64,000 bases of DNA, taken from the NCBI RefSeq assembly GCF_030848805.1, contig NC_092358.1:8844433-8908432 (forward strand), read 5' to 3'. Under the pieces are notes generated by a model. It saw only the letters and a list, made by a program, of their open reading frames with translations. It searched no databases and had not been told where the DNA came from. The position numbers were made by a program, and so were the translations under genes. Source of the stretch: Temnothorax longispinosus (Eukaryota > Arthropoda > Insecta > Hymenoptera > Formicidae). This document shows positions 1 through 11,857 of the stretch, piece after piece; position 1 is the stretch's first letter; each line of letters begins with the position of its first letter.

Positions 1-1771
1 TGGGATCAATCGAAAACTCGTATCTATGTTATATTAGAAAACTGTAGTTAGATTTTCGGTCGCAGTTTTCTTTTTTGAGATATTTGATTCGGAAAATCGA
101 TCGGCCTGAAAACTCCGGATAAGCTACTTTGTAGCGTCGTCTGCTAGCTCTCTCTTTATGTATTTGGCGTCGCGACGCTATCGCGTCGCTTGATTTCTAC
201 ATTATTTCCAATTTTATACAAACCATGGGTACTTTCGTCATTCTAATTAGGGTGTTAAACAACTTTTGTTCTCCCGTCTTCCCCATTCTTCCCCATTAGG
301 TTAATCTGTCTAAAAATAGTAAAATAATCTATTCATCGATCGATGAGTTCTTATGGGGTTTTAGCCTCCTGATGTAGAACATAAAAATTTTTAGTCCAAA
401 AAACGCAAAAGTACCTGGTTATTTCATCACTCAATAGCTTCGTGTCATTAAAAATAAGTATTAATTAGTGATGACAGCTTTGCGCCGACAGAAATGATTG
501 ATCGGAATAAATTGATAGAAAGAATCAAGTGATTCTAATGATAATAAAAATATAAACTTTTTTGTTGATGGTACTGTTTTTGATATAAGGTCGGCTACCA
601 AAATAAAATTTGGAAACTAAGAAACGTCGCTGAAGAAGGTCAGAAATTTACGTCATTTCCATCTTTAAAAATAAGTACCAAATAAAGGAAAGTAAAACTA
701 AGAAAATATACAAGGCAGCAGAGACGAGAAAGAGTAATATACTTTCTCAGATGGAAGAAAGAAGAAACATTGATAACATAAAAATTCTTTGTCCAGGATA
801 CAATGAAAATTTTGAAGATTACTGTATTTGTGGATTTGTATTTGATGGTGTCATGAGGCTTTATTTCGGTTATTTGGACATCATGGAGTAGGGGAGACGG
901 GGCTATTCGTCTACAATTAGGCCGCCACGATTTCCGTTTGGAGCCCTAATGTAGACATTTTTACCAATTTTGAATTTTTGACGCCAATTCTCATTTCCTA
1001 TTTGTTACCGTACAAAATAAATTTTATGTATGAACGTGTCCTCTAATAGTCAACACCTACGCAGGTTTCATCAAATTCGGAGGTAGGGGCTATCGGAAGT
1101 TGCGCCCATATTAATATAGAGATATGTAGTGTCACAGATAGAAGTTTCTGTTATCCGTAAATAATCAATATTGTTTTCATTCAATAATCCATTGTTCTCA
1201 ACAGTTATTTGTCGTGCAGATACGGGTTATTTCCTTGGACTCTCTCCATACAGAATACGGGGCTGTGTGGCTCCAGGGATATGTTGCTCATGTGCTATTG
1301 TTTAGTATATTATATTGAGAGGAACAATGACGGAAACTCGCGTATGTTTTTTTTTTTTAGAATCTAGAAGAATTATTTCTCTATTTTTATACACTGTTCC
1401 TCTCGAGATAAATACTAAAAAATAGCACATAAGCCAACATACCTGGAAGCCATATAGCCTCGGTTTCCCTTACTTGAGATAATTACATATCGGAAATATA
1501 TACAACTAAATATCATTAAAAATTAAATAAACTAAATCAGTTAATTGCGTTATAAAAAAACAATCATAAAAAATTTTTTTTTGCATTTTATTTAATAATG
1601 GAACCATTCAAAATTTTATTGCATTTACAAAAAGGAAACTTTTTATACTTACATAAAATCTGAATAATACAAATTTTTTATTGTACGCAACGTTTTCAAC
1701 ATTATTCTGCAGTTTTTACAATGTAGAATCCCGAAAAACTAATTTTATTTTATCGTTATTAATTTATACTC
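1..1771. repeat. 3' spacer of OR-A, duplicated downstream of OR-B
   Basis: No gene is seen here. From about 195 onward the sequence aligns closely with 20124-22170, the spacer downstream of OR-B, so it is part of the duplicated array unit. Bases 1-190 have no counterpart that I recognised. A poly(A) signal AATAAA on the minus strand (1744-1749) lies just past the OR-A stop and is conserved at the same distance in OR-B and OR-D. Confidence 0.7.
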
Positions 1772-2853
1772 TTAGTTTTCTCTCGTAGAACAGAGAACAG
1801 TAAAATAGTATATCGAAGTATAAAAACTGTATAAAATATTCTTTTGCTTTATTTGTAAAATATTAAGTAATATTAAGTTAATATTACCAAAATTTGATAG
1901 AACTTTCTTTAACCAACAATTTGGGGACAATAAGTTTATAGATAATCGATTTTTTCAATAATCCACTACGACGTTTTGAAGTAAAAAGTTAATTATTAAT
2001 TTCGTAATATTATGACTATGAGAGAGAGATAAAAAAAAAATATAATAGTATAAACTTTATAATTTTTTTATCTTTATTCTATTTCTAGCTGTACTGAGCT
2101 GTTAGGTAACATTTTGTAAATAATAATTATTATAGTAAAATCATACGTTTTTGTATGACTTATGTGATGTAAAGCGTGATTCGACTAAAATAGCAATAAA
2201 ATATTTTAAAATTATTGTTAATGTTATTAGATTAAACAATATTCTCAGAGATAATACATAGAAGAACTTACTACAACATATAATACTTGTTTCTTACCGT
2301 AGCCGCACTTTCTAAGGACGCCACAAATATTCCACCGATACTTATATGAAAAGGTTTAGTGCTCTTTGCAGTAGAAACCATCGTATTTCTGTATATGTAA
2401 TGGAGCCTTGTACCACTGAACGTTGTATCTACAAAATAATAACAGTTGCTAGTTTTAATAAGACAAAAATATTTAGTAATAATAAATATATTTGTTCCAT
2501 GAATCGTATTAGTACTTTTACTTTAATATCTTTTTATATATTAGATTTCTATTACAAAACGAGTACCATTGTGTGACAAAATGATGGAAATATTTCTTAC
2601 ACTGTGGCAAATACACATTCGTTGTGATCCGTAATATGTTGCGCAGTATAGTTGGCTAAGAACAAGTACGCGTAAAGAACGTTTATCATTAAAAAAGAAC
2701 CAACAAGTTTTTCAATTTCATCAGTATATGACGCGAGCTAAAAAATGTGATACGTCCGTTAAGCATTTGCTATCGACTTCTTACGCACGATCGAATCATA
2801 TTGGATTATATATATATATATATATATTGCACGATAAATTTTAATATATTATA

Positions 2854-2946
2854 CGAGGGTAAGTCAATAAATAAGTCGCAAAGATTATGTCGAAAAGTAA
2901 AATAAATGTCAGGAACTCAGGCGACTTATTTATTGACTTACCCTCG
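2854..2946. mobile_element. 93-bp mariner-type MITE in OR-A intron 6
   Basis: The two ends are inverted repeats of about 28 bp (CGAGGGTAAGTCAATAAATA and its complement). A TA lies on each side (2852-2853 and 2947-2948). The homologous intron of OR-B near 23303 lacks the insert and has a single TA. The TA duplication and terminal sequence fit a Tc1/mariner-derived MITE. Confidence 0.85.
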
Positions 2947-3083
2947 TATGTCATTGGATCAGAATATTGAATTATTGAGAGTAATTGTGAGCATTAAGAG
3001 TTTTAATATTAAGTTTTTATTTAGTTATTGCTAATTTATTACTTACTTATACATATAATTAGCATCCATTACAATATCTTAAA

Positions 3084-5109
3084 CTAGATTTTTCGCCCGC
3101 GCTTCGCGCGGGCTCAAAATCTATTTTCCCTCTCCCCAAACTCACTCATTACGTAGAGCACCAATAGAACCCCATACAAAAACCCAATTTTTAATCCCAT
3201 AGTAGCCATCTCCATGAAAATTAGTAATCTTTTGGTACCAATTTCATGTAAAAAATCATCAACAAAAAATTAGAAAAATTTGGGTGCACCGTTTTCAAGA
3301 AATTGATCCATTAATAAAAAATTAAACTTATCCTCCAAAAATTTAAAAAATTTTAGCATTGGTTTCAAAAAAATCGGTCACGTAATACTTATCATTTCTC
3401 AAAATTTTAATAATTTCCAAACCGTTTCTAAAACGTGGTAACAAAAAATTATCCATAAAAATATCCATTAAAAAATTATCCATAAACAAATTCAGCTTGA
3501 TATCTCAAGTTTGCGGGGGAAATTGTGCAAATCGTTTATTTTTTTTTTACAGAACGTGTAAACCACTTTACTATTAGCACGTTTCTAATTCTATTACATT
3601 CCTTTAGTTTTTTCTACCCCTATCTATATAAAAGTACCTGACGTCTGTATGTCTGTCTGTCTGACGCTAACTACTTGTTATTTTTCGAGAACGTGGAAAA
3701 ATTTCGTGGTTTCCAAAAACCGGTCTTACGCGCTCGCGAACAGTCACGAATTGAAGTACTGGTTAATTCCCAAAAAATTTAAAAAATTTTTTATGATCGG
3801 CTTCCAAAAAGATCCGGTAACAAATTAATACACTTTATAGCCTCCCCGGAAAATTCTACCCCTGTTTCATATATAACTCTTTGAAATTTGGTCAATTATT
3901 TCCCGAAAAATTGGAAAAACCGGTTTCTCTAAAATCGGTAACAATTCACATACACCTATTTCATTTAAAACTAATTGACCTATGAAAACGATTTAATTCC
4001 CAACAATTATAAAAAAAGATTTATTTTTTTTTCCGCCTTTGCAGCTTCTTCCATTTCATAATTTAGTGCTGCTCTTAGCAATAGATCATCCTGACCGTCT
4101 TCTAATGTACATTTTTTTTTAAAATCACGCAGATTTTTTTAAAACAAAAATCGAAACGTTTTTCAAGAAATCAGTACATTAATGAAAATTAACTCGCGGC
4201 TTTCAAAAAATCAGCATATACTCGTCTTTGAGATTCGGTCAATTTATTCCCGAAAAGTTGGTAAAAAATTTTTGTAACCTGTTTCCCAAAGATCGGTAAC
4301 GAAAACGTGTACACTTTATGGCACTCTCTGGGACATATTCTACCCTTACTTCATATACCCTCTTTGAGATTTGGTCATTAATTTCTCGTAAAATTTAAAA
4401 AATTTTGGAACCGGTTTCTCAAAAGATTGGTAACGAAAAAATTAAACCACATTATTGCATTCCCGAAAATTCTAATCCCCCTATTTCATATACTTTTGGT
4501 AAAAATTTGGTCCACTAACAAATGATCCGGTTTCCAAAAAGATTGGTAACGAAACGTGTACACTTTATGGCACTCTCTGGGACATTCTCCCCTTCCTTCA
4601 TATACACTTTTTAAAAGATTTGGTCAATTAATTCTCGTAAATTTGAAAAAATTTCGGAACCATTTCCCAAAAGATCGGTAACAAAAAAAAGCCGCGTCAT
4701 TTTTATCCCCGAAAATTCTAAACCCCTATTTCATATACTTTTGGTAAAAATTTGGTCCACTAACGAATGAGTAGTTCGCGTACAGACAAACAGACAGACA
4801 GACAGACGTTCCAAAGATCGGCTTCCAAAAGATCGGTAACGAAAAATTATACACTTTATAGCATTCCCCGGAAAATCTACCCCTGTTTCATATATAATTC
4901 TTTTAAATTCGGTCAATTATTTCCCGAAAAATTAGAAAAATCGGTTTCTAGAAAATCGGTAGCAAAAATTGGCCGCGACATTTTCATCCCCGGGAAATTC
5001 TACCCCTGTTACATATACTTTTGGTAAAAATTCGGTCCACTAACGAATGAGTAGTTTGCGTACATACAGACAGACAGACAGACAGACAGACGTGACTTAT
5101 TTATATAGA
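3084..5109 (-). mobile_element. Helitron-like non-autonomous element in OR-A intron 6
   Basis: Read on the minus strand it starts with TCTATATAAATAAG next to a run of GTCT repeats, and ends with an 8-bp stem, 3-nt loop hairpin (3095-3113), an 11-nt spacer and CTAG. It lies between A and T without a target duplication. OR-B and OR-C keep the empty AT site in the same intron (around 23443 and 30237). These are the structural marks of a Helitron. The inside holds no Rep/helicase ORF. It is filled with degenerate repeats built on phrases such as CCCGAAAAATT and GATCGGTAAC. A second TCTATATAA start followed by GTCT repeats occurs on the plus strand at 3623, so the element may be compound. Confidence 0.8.
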
Positions 5110-7689
5110 TTAGGTAACCATTATTTTTATGAATTATCGTTTTCAATAAATATATTATAGGTAGAAAAGTGTTTAGCTACTTCTTTTATTTTCTTGACTA
5201 TTTCATAAAATTTTAATATCATGAAATTACGATTAAATGTTTTACCCGGAAAAGATTAAGGCTAATACAAGTCACGCCGAATGCTATCAAGAAGAAGAAT
5301 GATCCTTCAAAATTTGATATTAAAAAGTCCGTGAATCTTCAAGTATAAGAAAATTCGTGTAATTATATGAGTACTCAATGCTCTTTATTAAATATATACC
5401 AACTTTATAGCCTTGCGATGAATATCTATGGCATAAGTAATCTCTTTATAAACCATGTTCTTACTCTTTAGGATATTTTTTTGTAAAATATTGATTGCCT
5501 GTTCGATTCGATAACTGTAAAAAAATGATTTTATTTCTTCAATTAATTTTATTTTGTTTTAAGATAACAAACAAATATTGTTTACGATTATATTCCAGCA
5601 TTCATTTACTCACCTGGCGATACTAAACATTCCGCAGATATGTTGAAGATATGCAATGAGCATAGTTCCTGTCGCTATCAGTGAGACAGTCCTTATGTAA
5701 ATAGTTGCTAGTACATGCAGCGTGATTAAGTAGGAATATTTTTCTTTATCAATAAAGTATTCTGTCATAAAATACACTGAAGGGTTTAGTCGAGACTCGT
5801 TTTTAGGCAGACCAATGTGTTGAATGTATGTCCAAATATACATAGCAGTTAATGTACCTGCGCCATATGTACCAAGCACTGAGAGAAATTTTGTAAAATT
5901 AAACAACACACTCACACACATATACACACACACATATATATATCAAACATTCAGTCGCCTTTTAATTTTTTATATTGAGGACAGGCAGAATCTTGTTTTG
6001 TCTTGAAAGAAATGTGTTTATGGTTAAGTTTAATCTAATTTTTAAACATACAGAAGACTCGACTATCATGTCTTACGTATAATTGCAGTTGTGTAACGTT
6101 TCGCCTTGCTTCCGTATTTTTTTAGAATAGCGATTTCATTCTCATCTCTTAGCTCGTTACATACATCTTGAAGCCGATCCAGCGAACTCCTTATCTGTCA
6201 ATAATATTATGCCATTTTTTTTTTTAAAGGGGGTTAACTATTCTAGGCCCTTTTCTACGCAAATAAAATAAGGTTTATTTAGAAGCTTATGTTAGAAGAT
6301 TAACGTAACCAGTAGCTTAAGTTTGCAGCTAATGCAAGAGAGGAACATTAGAATATAGCTTGAGTACAGGATGCTATAAGTATTTTCGTAGCCAACACTC
6401 AAATCACTACTGTCTACGTTTGCAGTCATGTCATCCAAGAAGCTTGCTGGGAGAGAAATAGACAAGGAATGTCTACCATATTCTGAACACCATGATACTG
6501 TTATAACGTGGACGCAATAATCTACTGTGCAAAGACCATTCTTACAATGACAGTAGTATCCTATTATGATATCTGAGGCTTCATTCGGTTCTTATATCCG
6601 ATTAGGATATAAACCAAGTACTTTGTACTTCCATAATAACTTGTCGAATTTGAACGGGATCATTATCTCTTGTCAGTATATTATATTTTTAAATTCGCGC
6701 GCGCATTTAACATAAACGCACACTTATAGAGTTTTTTACTAAAAAAAACTAGTGCAACAGTGGTGCACACTGATTGTGAGTGTAATTTTATTGCTCTAAT
6801 GTAAAAATTAGTTTACATATTTTCAGTGTTTAATGTTCTATTGACATCAAGTTAAACACAGTAGAACATTAAACACTAAAAATATGTGTGCATCAGCGTG
6901 CACTAGTGTGCACGAGTGTTGCACTAGTTTTTCCAGTAGAAAACGCTATTAGTTTGTACGTACAGTCTGCTCGTAGGTGTTCATCACAATACACTGTTTT
7001 GAGTGAACCTGCACGAACAGCTGAGTACATGTATCATACGCTTGTTTTATTTTCCCTCCACGTATGGGTCCAGAGGAGGACATTACTACAGGGGAATTGT
7101 CACAAAAATCCGAAATATATCTCTGTCTTTCTTTGACATGACGGCGAAAAACATAAAGCATCCAAGAACTTAGCCGAATCAAGATAAGCATGCAACAAGC
7201 ATGCACCATTATGTAGCTGATAGAATCCAATGGAGGCCTTACTGGGATCTAAATCTATAGGATCCCTTTCTAAATAGTGTCTAGTAATATAAAAAAAATA
7301 TCGTAAATGAAATTGAAAACGAGGCAAAGATCATGTTTCTAACAAATCTAATAGAGCCTCTCTTGCACATTTTGCAGAAAAACTTGCATAGCTGAATCAG
7401 GACTTTATGACAAATAATATTTGAACCGTATAGAAAAGGGCTCAGAAATCACCAAAAATGGTCATGCTTCTTTCAAAATGCTTATAGTCAAACTTCTGCA
7501 TTTTTTATTAGGACGGAATTATTTATGTTATTTTTTTAAATACATTTTACATTATAATTATAATAGAAGTAGAGTCCTTCAAATTATGAAGAACTGAAAG
7601 GAAATTAAGAATAACTAGATAAATTTAGTCCTAATAGTAAGGAATATAAAAATTCGACAGTTTTACATTCGAAAATTCTGTTTATCACT

Positions 7690-8566
7690 TGTTCGAGCGC
7701 GCAATAAACGCGCCGAACGAGTTGCCGAATCCGTTCCGCGAGAACGCGAGATATCGCGACAGGCTCCGCTCAGCCTTTCGACTTTGAGACGACCGGGTTT
7801 CAGTGGAACGCGGACTCGATCGCTTGTTAGGAACTTGAGTGGAAGGCCCAAAAGATAGCAATTGAATTATAATATATATATAACTTTATTCGAGATAACA
7901 AAACAAAACTGACGAAACGCGAGATGTACAGAACATTCAGTGTGAATGCACTCGGCGCGCTGTGATTTGTCGGTTTGCGGCGCGGTTTTACATAGATTGC
8001 GATTTTCCCGAAACGCGGTTTTCTCCTACTCTATACTCCTTGGCGCGGTCCGTTGTATTGCCTTTGCACGCGGGCGGAAACGCGATCGTATGGCTTGGAA
8101 GTGCGAACGCCCGGGGCGATGGCTACGAGAACTCTCGTAACGAGGCTGAGTACGCTCGACCTCGCTGGACCATGGCCGTCGGGAGTGAGCTTGATGGAGT
8201 TCGGGAACACTCTAAAACTCTTAGTAGAGACTCGGAACGCCGGACCTCGTTTTGCGTGTTCCCTGGGAGGTTGGATAGGGTAGGCGTCGTCGAAGGCAGC
8301 AGAGAGCTGGAGCTAAGACGAAGTGCCGGCTCCTGTCGGAGCGCCGGCTTATATACCGCGGCGCGGCGGGTTTGTTGGAAGGGAGGCCGGCGGTCGGGCG
8401 AGCCGCGTGGGGATGCTGACGCGCGCTCGCCTTCGGCGCGGATCGGCTCCTTCCGGCGGTGCCGAACTAATCGAGCATTTCGCGTGAGAAGCGAACGAAA
8501 CGTATATCGCAGTACTATAACGGTTAGATATAATTTTACATGACAAAATTGGGGGAATCCCCAACA
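7690..8566 (-). mobile_element. Solo LTR in OR-A intron 2
   Basis: The ends are TGTT...AACA and it is flanked by a 5-bp duplication TCACT (7685-7689 and 8567-8571). OR-C has the uninterrupted site near 34189. No retrotransposon body is attached, so this is a solo LTR made by LTR-LTR recombination. It is strikingly GC-rich for this locus. On the minus strand, the same sense as OR-A, it carries a TATA box TATATAA at 8349-8355 in a GC-rich context and, downstream, an AATAAA in the AATAAAGTTATAT stretch near 7885. The open frames inside it (for example 7962-8543 plus) are by-products of GC richness. LTR superfamily not assigned. Confidence 0.85.
8349..8355 (-). promoter_or_regulatory. LTR TATA box
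   Basis: TATATAA on the minus strand inside the solo LTR, flanked by GC-rich sequence and followed about 30 bp on by a pyrimidine-rich GC stretch suited to a start site. It points in the same direction as OR-A and lies in its intron 2. Activity is inferred only. Confidence 0.5.
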
Positions 8567-9158
8567 TCACTAATGCATATATAATTGATAACGCTCTTAC
8601 AGTATCGGCGTTAATCCAAAACGAATTGTATTTGATCACATAGCATGTAATGAAAAATGTAGTAGAAATAATCTCGAGAATATGTTCTGGGGTACATTTT
8701 GACGTCAAGAATGTGGTAAACTGCAAGAAATAATTATCAATAAATAAATTAGCCATGTCAAAAAAGCAACAGTAGATTGTCTGATTAGCAAACTGTAATT
8801 TTATTATTCTCCGTTACTCTGTATACTATGTACAATAAATTAGTAAAAACAGCAGGTAATTAATATTCGGATATAATTGTATCACAATAATATTATTTTA
8901 ATAAAATAAAATATTATCCAATATAATTTGAAATTTGATAGGTGTAATTAAAATAACGTTTATACAATATTTGGTAGCTTATTTCATAATAATAATATTA
9001 AAATCTTAACATACTTGGAATATAATGAAAATTATCAAAGTGCCAAGGAATAAAATTAACTGAAGTTCAATGACTCGCGATCGTTGATAAGGCCACAAAC
9101 CAACGGCAAGCAGCAGGATTCGATTGACGTTAAAATGTCGAGTTTCGAAACAAATCAT

Positions 9159-10619
9159 CTCTTCGTGAGCACAAAGATGTATTTGACGGAAAAGCAGTGG
9201 AAGGGTATCTCTCCTCTTTTCTCTTGATCGATGGTAGATTTGCCTAAGCAATGCTAAGTATTAGTATATCAGCTTCAAATTAGTAAATTATGTTAATGTT
9301 AGTATACTTAATAAATCAGATAATGTTATCGAAAATAATTTTTTCTTCAGCAAAAATAATTTTACTAATATACACTCACCCGCAAAAAATTCGGGCTACT
9401 TTAATAAATCAGCGCACATAATTCAAAGTAACATATCTTTGTGAAAAAAGATCGCAGAGTGATGTTTTAAAGCTTTTTAAAGCGTTTTAAAGCTTGAGTC
9501 TTCAGCTTCGAGACTTTTTTGCGAAGATTTGACTACAAACGGCGTTAATTTAAATTGGACATTGCAAAATTGAAGAATAAACTTCAACTTTTATAGCGTG
9601 CACATGGAGAACAAAATTTATTCTTTGAATTTTATTGATTACATTGTAAAATTTAACATTTTCTCTTTAAAATGTTTTTTTAATTATTACGCTATAATTT
9701 TTTTTACTGAGTTATGACAATTTGAAGTGAATAGTGCATTTTTTGTCTTTTCTGTGAAAATCTGTTTTTTGCCGCCGATATTCGTATCTTTTGATTCGTT
9801 ATGAAAACTGCTCCGTTGGCAAAATGGTGTAAATGACAAACTGCAATATTCATACGGGAGTGACAAACAGCGAGGTTCTTACCTCCACTGTGACACACAC
9901 GTCCGAACATTGAAGCACGCGCCCGACATTCTCTACAGCAGGAAAATTATTTATACGTTTATCTGCAGAAAACGTTATTGGACATACATCCCTTAGCATA
10001 TTGGTCAGTGCAAATTTTTCCACTGCCCAAAGACATGACTCAACTGGACGTTGTTGCAGATGTCGGCAGCTGTTATATTTATCGAGATTTGGACGGAAGG
10101 CTCTTTTAGGTCCTAAAAAAAACCATTTCGCGATTTTTCATCCACTGTTCTTTTGAATATAAATATTAAAAAATAGCACATGAGCAACATATCCCTGGAG
10201 CCATATAGCCCCGATCTCCCTTACTTCAGTATATTTCCGATAATTACATATCGGAAATATATACTACTAAATATCGTTGAAAATTAAATAACGTAACAGT
10301 TGATTGCGCTATAAGAAGATAACTAATACAGAAAAATTTTTTTGAATTTTATTTAATAATGGAATCAATCAAAAATTTATTGCATTTGCAAACAGAAATC
10401 TTTTTTAATAACAATTAAACAAAATCTCAGCAACAAAGAATTTTTATTGTACTCAATTTTGTCGGATTACAATCTAGAATCCCGATTTTTCACACATCAC
10501 CTAAAATGCGAGATCGGAATGATTTCAACATTTCTACTTCTTTCACCTTTACCGTTCCGTTCCCATTCTGTCGCTTCCAAATTAGAACTAATTTTATTTA
10601 TTATAATTAATTCATAGTT
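9159..10619. repeat. 5' spacer of OR-A, array spacer repeat
   Basis: No gene is seen. The stretch from about 9370 to 10620 recurs upstream of OR-B (27155-28720) and OR-C (35018-35828, resuming at 37311), starting with the phrase CACTCACCCGCAAAAAATTC. Minus-strand open frames in all three copies (9704-9910, 27778-28131, 35377-35664) share a phrase such as CHSRMNIAVCHLHHF, but their lengths and frames differ, so they look like spacer sequence rather than genes. Confidence 0.7.
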
Positions 10620-10678
10620 TTAATTCTTTCTCATAGAATAGAGAACAGTAAAATAAGATACCGATGTACACTCAACAC
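10620..10678 (-). pseudogene. Orphan OR exon 9 relic (A-D type)
   Basis: The minus strand reads TTACAG then GTGTTGAGT and a tail homologous to the last exon of OR-C and OR-D (TSISYFTVLYSM). It is 59 nt against 57, so a 2-nt insertion breaks the frame. The AATAAA beyond the stop is kept. No exons 1-8 exist upstream; foldback and other elements occupy that space. This is the stub of a deleted receptor gene. Confidence 0.8.
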
Positions 10679-10744
10679 CTGTAATAAAATATATCTTTTG
10701 CTTTATTCTGTAATAGTAAGTTATATTGAAAATATAATAGACAT

Positions 10745-11790
10745 TTAGAGACAATATGTTTTGTTACATCCGAACCTCAGGATTTTGGTAAGCTGGAAAG
10801 CGGAGGAATCGCTAGCTAGGAGTGGTAGTATGAAAGGACTCATGCAGATACTAACGGTTGTTTTGCAGATATACGCAGTGAGGCGCGTGCCTTGAGTAAA
10901 TCGCACTTTTTAAAAGCTCCGGATATGGGTCAACGTCCCGTAGGGACGCTAGGACGCCTTCCGTGAGCGGTGCAATCGTTGGTCCTGTTTTAGGTCAAGA
11001 AAATTAAACCTTTTAACCTAGGATCGGATCTTCGAGCACAGAATTTAATTTAAAACTCGGTATCGGACTTGAATACGACAATGTTCGTAAAACGGAAGAG
11101 AAGAGAAGAGAACCAGAGAGAAAAGCTGGACCGAAGTGAAGTGAAGAACTGAAGTGGAGTGATTGAGTCCCGTGATGTCGCAGTTAATAAGGAAGTTCAA
11201 GAGGTGGATTTCGTTTTGAGATGTGTCAGGTTTCTGTTCCGAGGATTTTGGTAGGACGTTTCCACCCGGGATGTAGATTTGTGTTTTCAGAATTACTCAT
11301 TGAGTGAGCTCGACTGGGAGCATCACTATTGTATAATTCTGATTGTCGCCTGTAATACCTATCTATTTGCGAGCTAAATACAAATATCGACTGCCCATTT
11401 TTACGGCTGCCCATTGACGAATCATGTCGTGAGGCCTCTACCATCTTATTTTTGGAGGTGCGAGCTATCGCTTCTTCCAATGACTCATCTAGTTTTCTAA
11501 TTATCGCCGATTTCTCTTTTATTAGAGTCGGCGACAACTCTTGATCCTCGGTTTATCTCGCGACCGTATTTTTGTTAACAAACAGTTTTATTAGGATTAC
11601 ATATCTTTACTGACAGTTTAAGACAAAAAAAGATTTTCGTTAACAGTTACAGAATTTTCAGACTCCGTTTTTACCTATCTACAGTATTACACGAGCAATT
11701 CTAGGACTGCTTGTGCAATATGATAAAATTTTATATTGAACTTTTATTTGAAATTAATATAAGAGCCCTTTGGCGATCCGCGCCTTAACA
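10745..11790. repeat. Two-copy dispersed segment, copy 1
   Basis: Aligns with 38020-38890 plus 39784-39895 in OR-D intron 8. It starts near TTTTGTTACRTCCGAACC and is more GC-rich than the surroundings. A 103-codon minus-strand frame (11226-11537) looks protein-like (acidic and basic helices, then a serine-rich tail), but the second copy is broken by indels, so it is not maintained. It may be an old retrotransposon fragment. No domain recognised. Confidence 0.5.
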
Positions 11791-11815
11791 TGCATAATTA
11801 CCCAAATCGACATGT

Positions 11816-11857
11816 TTATTGATTCCTATAATAAATAAATGTGATGTATTTGCAGAG
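11816..11857 (-). pseudogene. Orphan OR exon 9 relic (OR-E type)
   Basis: The minus strand ends CACATTTATTTATTATAGG then AATCAATAA, matching the tail of OR-E exon 9 (FTFIYYTNQ, 48702-48755). The upstream half is decayed and no splice-compatible frame remains. A better copy of the same relic is at 46709-46755. Confidence 0.65.

Larger units (their letters stand above)
1772..9158 (-). pseudogene. OR-A: nine-exon odorant receptor, pseudogene
   Basis: Insect odorant receptor (7tm_6), normally the ligand-binding subunit of an Orco-containing cation channel in olfactory neuron dendrites. Exons 1 to 9: 9015-9158, 8601-8720, 6077-6194, 5614-5878, 5404-5514, 5246-5336, 2601-2737, 2298-2428, 1772-1826. 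The start is the ATG of MICFETRH, which gives the 144-nt first exon shared by all paralogs. Exons 1-7 are open and carry family motifs (NRILLLAVGLWPYQRS, TEYFIDKEKYSYL, QHICGMFSIA). Exon 8 is 131 nt against 133 in the paralogs: two single-base deletions shift the frame and bring in a stop after about 24 codons. Exon 9 is 55 nt against 57 and is out of frame as well. Intron 2 carries a solo LTR; intron 6 carries a Helitron-like element and a mariner-type MITE. A receptor truncated in its last membrane segment is unlikely to work. Confidence 0.9.

Noticed and set aside
4731..5027. Frames with CLFVCTRTT and SSRTDKQTDRQT
   Set aside because: Products of the CAGA repeat and degenerate words in the Helitron-like element.
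7962..8543. 193-codon plus-strand open frame (and overlapping frames at 7946, 8053)
   Set aside because: It lies inside the solo LTR, is arginine-rich as expected from GC-rich non-coding DNA, and matches no family I know.
9704..9910. Recurring spacer frame with CHSRMNIAVCHLHHF, also at 27778-28131 and 35377-35664
   Set aside because: Copies follow the duplicated spacer; lengths, starts and frames differ and microsatellite interrupts one. Probably not a gene.
11226..11537. 103-codon minus-strand frame as a host gene
   Set aside because: The only other copy (38460-38770) has frame-breaking indels, and no domain is recognisable; treated as decayed repeat.
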